Source of the DNA: DASRSS01 sp035656335 | GTDB lineage: Bacteria > Actinomycetota > Actinomycetes > Mycobacteriales > Jatrophihabitantaceae | Direction of reading: 5' to 3' | NCBI GenBank assembly: GCA_035656335.1 | Contig: DASRSS010000197.1 | Span: forward strand, 1 to 20,508 | DNA length: 20,508 nt | In this document: one piece after another, positions 16,577 through 20,508 of the stretch | How positions within the stretch are numbered: the stretch's first letter is position 1 | Layout: each line of letters opens with the position of its first letter | Program-made: the position numbers and the translations under genes | The notes under the pieces: generated by a model | The model's input: the letters and a program-made list of their open reading frames with translations, nothing else | Told to the model about the DNA's origin: nothing | Databases searched by the model: none

Positions 16577-17155
16577 ATGACCAACTGGCTCACCGACGAG
16601 GAGCAGCGGGCGTGGCGCGCGTACCGCCGCATGGTGCTGCTCGTCGACGCCGAGGTCGCCCGCGAGCTGAACCGCGACAGCGGGCTGTCCATGCCGGACT
16701 ACCAGGTGCTGTCCGCGCTGTCCGAGTCCGCCGATCTGCGCTGCCGGCTGTCCGAACTGGCCACCAACATGCAGTGGTCGGCGAGCCGGCTGTCCCACCA
16801 CGTCAGCCGCATGGAGCAGCGCGGACTGGTCCGCCGCGCCGACTGCGCCTCCGACGCGCGCGGGGCGTTCGTGGTCGTCACCGAGCAGGGATTGGACGCG
16901 ATCCGGCGCGCCGCGCCGGATCACGTCGCGTCCGTCCGCCGGCACCTGATCGATCTGCTGACCCCCGAGCAGGTGAGCGCGCTCAGCGAGATCGGCGAGA
17001 CCGTGATCGGCCACTTCAGCGAGAACTGCCAGAACTGGGCCGCCAAGGCGGCTCCGGACTGCGGCGGCGAGCCGGACGCGTCCGGTCAGGCCGCGGGCAC
17101 GCCCGGCCAGTCGGCGAAGGCGAGCCCGGACAGCCGCTCGTACGCCTCCACGTAG
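16577..17155 (+). CDS. MarR-family transcriptional regulator
   Basis: A 192-aa winged-helix protein. The helix-turn-helix is in LSELATNMQWSASRLSHHVS and the wing in RMEQRGLVRRADCASDARGAFV (about 57-97). It starts MTNWLTDEEQRAWRAYRRM, typical of actinobacterial MarR proteins near oxidoreductases. It probably represses itself and the divergent FMN reductase through the two sites between them. Cys95, next to the wing, and Cys55 could sense oxidants or electrophiles, but that is speculation. The C-terminal tail of about 35 residues after the last helix is low-complexity (Ala, Ser, Pro, Gly) and is encoded opposite the end of purC, with which it overlaps by 70 nt. Confidence 0.93.
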   Translation: MTNWLTDEEQRAWRAYRRMVLLVDAEVARELNRDSGLSMPDYQVLSALSESADLRCRLSELATNMQWSASRLSHHVSRMEQRGLVRRADCASDARGAFVVVTEQGLDAIRRAAPDHVASVRRHLIDLLTPEQVSALSEIGETVIGHFSENCQNWAAKAAPDCGGEPDASGQAAGTPGQSAKASPDSRSYAST

Positions 17156-18012
17156 CGGGCCCGGGTCGCCGCGACGACGTCCGGCGGCAACGGCGGGGGC
17201 GGCGCGTCTGTGGCACGGTCCCAGCCGGACGCGTCCGAGAGCAGCCAGTCGCGGACGTACTGCTTGTCGAAGCTGGGCTGCGCCCGTCCCGGCTGCCAGC
17301 CCTGCGCCGGCCAGAACCGGGACGAGTCCGGGGTGAGCACCTCGTCGCCCAGGACCAGCTCGCCGGACGTCGGGTCGTGGCCGAACTCGAACTTGGTGTC
17401 GGCCAGCAGGATGCCGCGCTCGGCCGCGATCTCGGACGCGCGCCGGTAGATCGCGAGCGTCAGGTCGCGCAGTTGGGCGGCCGTGTCGGCGCCGACGGTC
17501 GCGGCGACCGTCGCGTAGTCGACGTTCTCGTCGTGCTCGCCGAGCTGCGCCTTCGCCGCCGGGGTGAAGATCGGCTCGGGCAGCCGGTCACCGTCCACCA
17601 GGCCGGGGGGCAGTTCGACACCGCACACCGCCCCGGTCGCCCGGTAGTCGAGCAGCCCGGACCCGGTCAGGTAGCCGCGTGCGACCGCCTCGACCGGCAC
17701 CATCTGCAGCGGGCGGCAGAGCATCGCCCGGCCGCGCCACTGCGCCGGGATCGCCGGGTCGTCCGCGCTCAGCAGGTGATTCGGGACGACGTCGGCGAGC
17801 TGCTCGAACCACCAGCAGGTCATCGCGGTGAGAATGCGTCCCTTGTCCGGGATCGACGTGGCCAGGATGTGGTCGAAGGCAGAGATCCGGTCGCTGGCCA
17901 CCACGAGCAGCAGGCCGTCCGCGGTGCGGTACAGGTCGCGGACCTTGCCGCTGTGGACGTGCGTCAGGCCGGTCGTCGGGTCGCTGCTGTGCTGCTCGGG
18001 CGATGCGCTCAC
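17086..18012 (-). CDS. purC: Phosphoribosylaminoimidazole-succinocarboxamide synthase (SAICAR synthetase)
   Basis: A 308-aa PurC. It joins CAIR and aspartate with ATP to give SAICAR. Visible motifs: HSGKVRDLY (20-28), VVASDRISAFD (37-47), VEAVARGYLTGSG (usually VEC at the start; Ala replaces Cys here), the DTKFEFG block, DEVLTPDSSRFW and SFDKQYVRDWL. Length matches the long actinobacterial/yeast-like form. The GTG start at 18012 has GAGGA about 9 nt upstream. It is the rightmost purine gene here and is transcribed alone on the minus strand, away from purSQL. Its last 70 nt lie opposite the MarR gene. Confidence 0.96.
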   Translation of the reverse strand: MSASPEQHSSDPTTGLTHVHSGKVRDLYRTADGLLLVVASDRISAFDHILATSIPDKGRILTAMTCWWFEQLADVVPNHLLSADDPAIPAQWRGRAMLCRPLQMVPVEAVARGYLTGSGLLDYRATGAVCGVELPPGLVDGDRLPEPIFTPAAKAQLGEHDENVDYATVAATVGADTAAQLRDLTLAIYRRASEIAAERGILLADTKFEFGHDPTSGELVLGDEVLTPDSSRFWPAQGWQPGRAQPSFDKQYVRDWLLSDASGWDRATDAPPPPLPPDVVAATRARYVEAYERLSGLAFADWPGVPAA

Positions 18013-18128
18013 GGGGTAGATCCTCGCAGCCTCGCGCGCTGGGCGTTAAAGACATCCGGCCCCGCCCCCGGCGCCTGCTCGAACCGACGGATTCGAGTGG
18101 CGTCCAGCAGAGGCGGGACCGGATCGGC

Positions 18129-18159
18129 TGCTGCGGCCGCCAGGACTACGGTCGCAGCA
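18129..18159. terminator. Hairpin downstream of the secreted peptide gene
   Basis: TGCTGCG (18129-18135) and CGCAGCA (18153-18159) pair perfectly, and the stem extends to 10 bp with one wobble or mismatch. It lies 15 nt after the peptide stop codon and well upstream of purC. No U-tail follows, so termination is likely but unproven. Nothing else is seen between 18013 and 18174. Confidence 0.45.
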
Positions 18160-18174
18160 TGCGGGTCGGTGGGA

Positions 18175-18345
18175 TCACCACCACCAGTCGGCGGCCGCAG
18201 ACATCGGGGAGGCGCTGAACGAGCCGGACGAGACGGCTGTGTGCGAGCTGGCCGGGGCAGCCGAGGCCGCAGCGGACGTGGCGAAGCCGAAGGCGACGAT
18301 CATTGCCAGTACCGCGACAATCCTGCGTAGGATCGATCGTGTCAC
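18175..18345 (-). CDS. Small secreted peptide ending in DWWW, candidate signal
   Basis: A 56-aa protein. A basic head TRSILRR is followed by a hydrophobic helix IVAVLAMIVAFGFA and an Ala/Ser-rich c-region with AXA-type cleavage options near residues 26-30, a clear Sec signal peptide. The exported part of about 26-30 residues is Ser/Ala-rich, lacks Cys, and ends SAAADWWW. The GTG start is well supported: AGGGGA lies 5 nt upstream, whereas a longer frame to 18414 has no ribosome site. No family is recognised. It is divergent from a regulator with TrmB and LuxR DNA-binding domains, which suggests a peptide and its sensor or controller. A bacteriocin-like or cell-surface role is the alternative. 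Confidence 0.78.
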   Translation of the reverse strand: MTRSILRRIVAVLAMIVAFGFATSAAASAAPASSHTAVSSGSFSASPMSAAADWWW

Positions 18346-18506
18346 TTTCGTCCCCTTTCCTTGGGTGCGGTCGCCTTGATGCTCGACCGAGAGCTTTGCG
18401 CCATGATCATCCATAGCCGCTACTAATAGGATTCAGCCGAGCGCCTGGTATGACAAATCCTCCAAGTGGCAGCTAGTTGCCTGGCACGAACTACCGGACG
18501 GGTGAG
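18346..18506. promoter_or_regulatory. Shared divergent promoter region, peptide / TrmB-LuxR regulator
   Basis: The gap includes an AT-rich patch (about 18403-18460) that stands out from the GC-rich surroundings. Seen in it: ATGATCAT (18403-18410), a plus-strand TAGGAT (18427-18432) as possible -10 for the regulator, and a minus-strand TTGTCA (18456-18451) as possible -35 for the peptide. A nearly symmetrical 14-mer GGCAGCTAGTTGCC (18468-18481) close to the regulator start is a candidate operator. The exact promoters cannot be fixed. Confidence 0.4.
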
Positions 18507-19514
18507 ATGAGCGAGATCGATGAGCTCGGCGATCTGGAGATCGCGCTCTATCGATCGCTCCTGACCTCCCCCGGACAGTCCGTGCCCCAACTTGCCGCGG
18601 CTCTTGGCCGGCCTGCGGACGAATTGGACAAACCTATCACCCGATTGGCCGAAATGGGACTGCTTCGGTCCGAGGAACGTGGCGCGTTCCGGGCCGTCAG
18701 CCCGATGCTCGCGGAGGCCACCGTGCTCGGGGCGGAGGACCTGGAGCTCGCGGCCCGCCGGGCGATGCTCGAGTCGCGGCGCAACGCGATCCGCCGGCTG
18801 GTGCCGGAGTGGAACACGGCGCTGGAGCCGGCCGTCCGGGAGACGTCGGTGGACGTGATCACCGACCCGGCGAAGATCGGGAACGTGCTCATGCACTACG
18901 CCGACCAGTGCCGTGAGGAGTTGCTGTCCGTCGCGCCGGGCCGGCTGCCGAAGACGCGGATCGACACGCGGACCCGCATCGCGAATCTGTACTCGCTGCG
19001 GCGCGGCATCAAGATCCGCGCGCTGTACCAGCACACCGCGATCCGCGACCGGCACACCCGCTCGTACCTGACCGAGATGGCGGACAACGGGGCGAAGATC
19101 CGGTTCGCCGCCGCGGTGCCCGGACGCAGCCTGGTGATCGACCGCGATGTCGCCCTGTTGCCGATCCCGGGCAGCAAGCCGGGCGCGCAGGGGCTGGCCG
19201 TGGTGCGCGAGTCGAACGTCATCGCCTGGGTGGTCGCCACGTTCGAGCAGCTGTGGGCCGAGGCGCTGCCGTACGAGGAGGTCGTCGCGCACTCCGGTGA
19301 TGATGCGCAGCTGGACCAGACGCGGGCGGCGATCCTGCGGCTGATGGCCGAGGGCGAGAAGGACGAGGCAATCTCGCGGCGGCTGTCGATCTCCGTCCGG
19401 ACCTGCCGCCGGCACATCGCCGAGTACATGTCGCAGGTCGGCGCCACCAGCCGCTTCCAGGCCGGGGTGATCGCGGCCCGGTCCGGTCACACCGACGGTC
19501 CGTCCGTCAGCTGA
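18507..19514 (+). CDS. TrmB/LuxR hybrid transcriptional regulator
   Basis: A 335-aa protein with DNA-binding domains at both ends. The N-terminus (about 10-65) is a TrmB-like winged helix: EIALYRSLLTSPGQSVPQLA, then PITRLAEMGLLRS. The middle (about 75-255) resembles the phospholipase-D-like effector region seen behind TrmB domains and has no receiver motif. The C-terminus (about 268-325) is a LuxR-type helix-turn-helix: LRLMAEGEKDEAISRRLSIS, then VRTCRRHIAEYMSQVGATSR. Such hybrids occur in actinobacteria and are mostly uncharacterised. The ATG at 18507 is chosen because the conserved helix begins soon after it and GGGTGAG precedes it; a TTG at 18477 is in frame. The divergent secreted peptide may be its target or its ligand. 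Confidence 0.88.
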   Translation: MSEIDELGDLEIALYRSLLTSPGQSVPQLAAALGRPADELDKPITRLAEMGLLRSEERGAFRAVSPMLAEATVLGAEDLELAARRAMLESRRNAIRRLVPEWNTALEPAVRETSVDVITDPAKIGNVLMHYADQCREELLSVAPGRLPKTRIDTRTRIANLYSLRRGIKIRALYQHTAIRDRHTRSYLTEMADNGAKIRFAAAVPGRSLVIDRDVALLPIPGSKPGAQGLAVVRESNVIAWVVATFEQLWAEALPYEEVVAHSGDDAQLDQTRAAILRLMAEGEKDEAISRRLSISVRTCRRHIAEYMSQVGATSRFQAGVIAARSGHTDGPSVS

Positions 19515-19518
19515 CGCC

Positions 19519-19542
19519 GGCCCCGTCTGCGAGACCCGGGCC
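19519..19542. terminator. Bidirectional hairpin between regulator and GNAT gene
   Basis: GGCCC / GGGCC (19519-19523 with 19538-19542) encloses GTCT-gcg-AGAC, giving 9 base pairs with a small internal loop. It fills the 29-nt gap between two convergent genes. It has no U-tail. Confidence 0.5.
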
Positions 19543-19543
19543 G

Positions 19544-19861
19544 CTAGTCGCCGTCGAGGTCGAACCGGGCCCGGTCGGCGGCCGGGACCAGTTCGACATA
19601 GCTGGGGTGCTTGGCGATGAACGCGCGCACGAACGGGCAGGACGGGTGCACCTGCCAGCCGCGCCGGCGCGCGTCGTCGAGCGCCCCGCGCACCAGGGTC
19701 GTGCCGAGCCCGCGGCCCTCGTGACCGGCCAGGGTCTCGGTGTGCACGAAGTCCGCGACCGCGCCGTCCAGCCGGTACTCGGTGAACGCGCCCAGGTCGC
19801 CGTCGTCGGTGATCTCGTAACGATTCAGGTCCGCGTTGTCGCGGACGGCTCCGTCCGTCAT
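19544..19861 (-). CDS. Small GNAT-fold N-acetyltransferase (YjdJ/NATD1-like)
   Basis: A 105-aa single-domain protein. The acetyl-CoA loop is seen in GHEGRGLGTTLVRGALDDARRRG (about 46-68), followed by WQVHPSCPFVRAFIAKHPSY, the marker of the short GNAT branch also found in eukaryotic NATD1 and bacterial YjdJ. The substrate is unknown. The ATG at 19861 puts the usual short N-terminal strand RYEITDDGDLGAFTEYRLDG in place; the longer frame to 19975 would overlap the upstream gene. It lies 41 nt after the DUF2695 gene on the same strand, so the two may be co-transcribed. Confidence 0.9.
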   Translation of the reverse strand: MTDGAVRDNADLNRYEITDDGDLGAFTEYRLDGAVADFVHTETLAGHEGRGLGTTLVRGALDDARRRGWQVHPSCPFVRAFIAKHPSYVELVPAADRARFDLDGD

Positions 19862-19902
19862 GCTCCCCAGCCTGCCAGTGCACGCGCGATGGTGCTGCGG
19901 CG

Positions 19903-20340
19903 TCAATACCGCCCGCGGCGGATCCGCAGCCAGAGGCTGCACGGCTGCACAGACCCGCGGCGCACACCGGCGCATTCGGGCAGGTTCGCGAACGGGTCAG
20001 TCTCGTCTTCGAATTCGTCGTTGTCGTCTTGGTCGTCGAGGTCGTTTGCGAGTGGACGGGCCACCGCGTCCGGGCGCGGCCGGTAGCCGTTCATGAACAT
20101 CTCGCAGTCGCAGCAGCAGGCGCCGACCGACCTCAGCCGGGACTCCAGCGCGGTGGCGCGCGGGGACATCACGTCCCGGTAGCGGAGCGCGTGCCGGTGT
20201 GTGCCGTCGCAGGGGAATTCGGCGAGCATCCTGGCCACGTAGCAGCACAGGCATTCGCCGCGGCGTGGCCGGGTCAGGGTCCCGGCCAGTTGCTGGATGA
20301 GGCGCTCGGCTTCGGCGACGATCGGCGGCTGCACTGTCAT
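19903..20340 (-). CDS. Cys-rich DUF2695-like protein
   Basis: A 145-aa protein that resembles DUF2695, a family without known function. The conserved block is GECLCCYVARMLAEFPCDGT (28-47), followed by ALRYRD and then GACCCDCEMFMNGY (73-86). Ten cysteines occur in all, eight of them at 30, 32, 33, 44, 75, 76, 77 and 79, which suggests a bound metal. An acidic stretch rich in Asp/Glu (about 100-116) precedes a basic C-terminus ending RIRRGRY. The ATG at 20340 is supported because the alternative extension would run through the tRNA gene. A TAGCTT hexamer lies 7 nt before the ATG, again a leaderless pattern. Confidence 0.78.
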   Translation of the reverse strand: MTVQPPIVAEAERLIQQLAGTLTRPRRGECLCCYVARMLAEFPCDGTHRHALRYRDVMSPRATALESRLRSVGACCCDCEMFMNGYRPRPDAVARPLANDLDDQDDNDEFEDETDPFANLPECAGVRRGSVQPCSLWLRIRRGRY

Positions 20341-20347
20341 GGCGGCG

Positions 20348-20353
20348 AAGCTA
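20348..20353 (-). promoter_or_regulatory. Candidate -10 box of the DUF2695 gene (leaderless)
   Basis: TAGCTT on the minus strand, 7 nt before the ATG at 20340, between that gene and the tRNA gene. No ribosome site and no clear -35. Confidence 0.4.
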
Positions 20354-20401
20354 GCGCCGGCTACCGACAATTCCGGCGCGCCGTCGGCCGCCGTCCGAAC
20401 G

Positions 20402-20490
20402 CGGAGGGCGTGGGATTCGAACCCACGATGACGCTTCCGCGCCATAGCGGTTTTCAAGACCGCCGCACTAGGCCACTATGCGAGCCCTCC
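20402..20490 (-). tRNA. tRNA-Ser (anticodon UGA)
   Basis: The minus strand folds as a class II tRNA. Acceptor stem GGAGGGC pairs with GCCCTCC, the anticodon stem GCGGT / ACCGC holds the loop CTTGAAA with anticodon TGA, a long variable arm follows, and the T-arm is GTGGG TTCGAAT CCCAC. The discriminator base is G, usual for serine. CCA is not encoded. It reads UCA and, by wobble, UCG/UCU-type serine codons. Confidence 0.96.
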
Positions 20491-20508
20491 AGATGCTGCG
20501 AAGGTACC

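Noticed and set aside
19903..20457. N-terminal extension of the DUF2695 gene
   Set aside because: It would be translated from inside the tRNA-Ser gene; the conserved part starts at the ATG at 20340.

Overview
The window is high-GC, gene-dense actinobacterial chromosome. The evidence is strong third-position G/C bias, frequent GTG starts, a BldC-type regulator, a DUF3073 protein, a small (about 750 aa) PurL with separate PurS and PurQ, a mycothiol-type DinB/SCP2 protein and a GabD2-like dehydrogenase. The order purC ... purS-purQ-purL ... purF-purM / DUF3073 / bldC matches, from memory, the conserved purine neighbourhood of Streptomyces and relatives. The family cannot be fixed from the sequence alone.

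Layout, left to right. (1) 1-3351, minus strand: an acyl-CoA synthetase, a DUF488 protein, a MarR regulator and a DHA2-type drug exporter cut off by the window edge; the last two form a tight regulator-pump operon. (2) 3418-4253: bldC with a strong terminator and a structured upstream region, and a divergent DUF3073 gene. (3) 4323-11584, minus strand: purF-purM and purS-purQ-purL plus a trailing SCP2/DinB gene, five steps or subunits of de novo IMP synthesis. They are interrupted by a repeat-bearing gap and a small membrane coiled-coil gene. (4) 11716-14161: a phosphocholine-type cytidylyltransferase divergent from a LytR-CpsA-Psr cell-wall ligase. (5) 14201-17155: a succinate-semialdehyde-type dehydrogenase, then an FMN reductase divergent from a MarR regulator with two clear operator copies between them. 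(6) 17086-18012: purC, overlapping the MarR gene tail-to-tail. (7) 18175-19514: a 56-aa secreted peptide gene ending in three tryptophans, divergent from a TrmB/LuxR hybrid regulator. (8) 19544-20490: a small GNAT protein, a Cys-rich DUF2695 protein and tRNA-Ser(UGA).

Most worth a second look are the peptide/regulator pair (a possible extracellular peptide signalling unit), two tandem stem-loops with nearly the same loop upstream of bldC, the paired operators between the FMN reductase and MarR genes, a 19-bp-arm palindrome that forms the C-terminus of PurQ, a perfect 22-bp-arm hairpin, and a recurring arrangement in which a TANNNT-like hexamer lies 6-7 nt before the start codon, which suggests many leaderless mRNAs.
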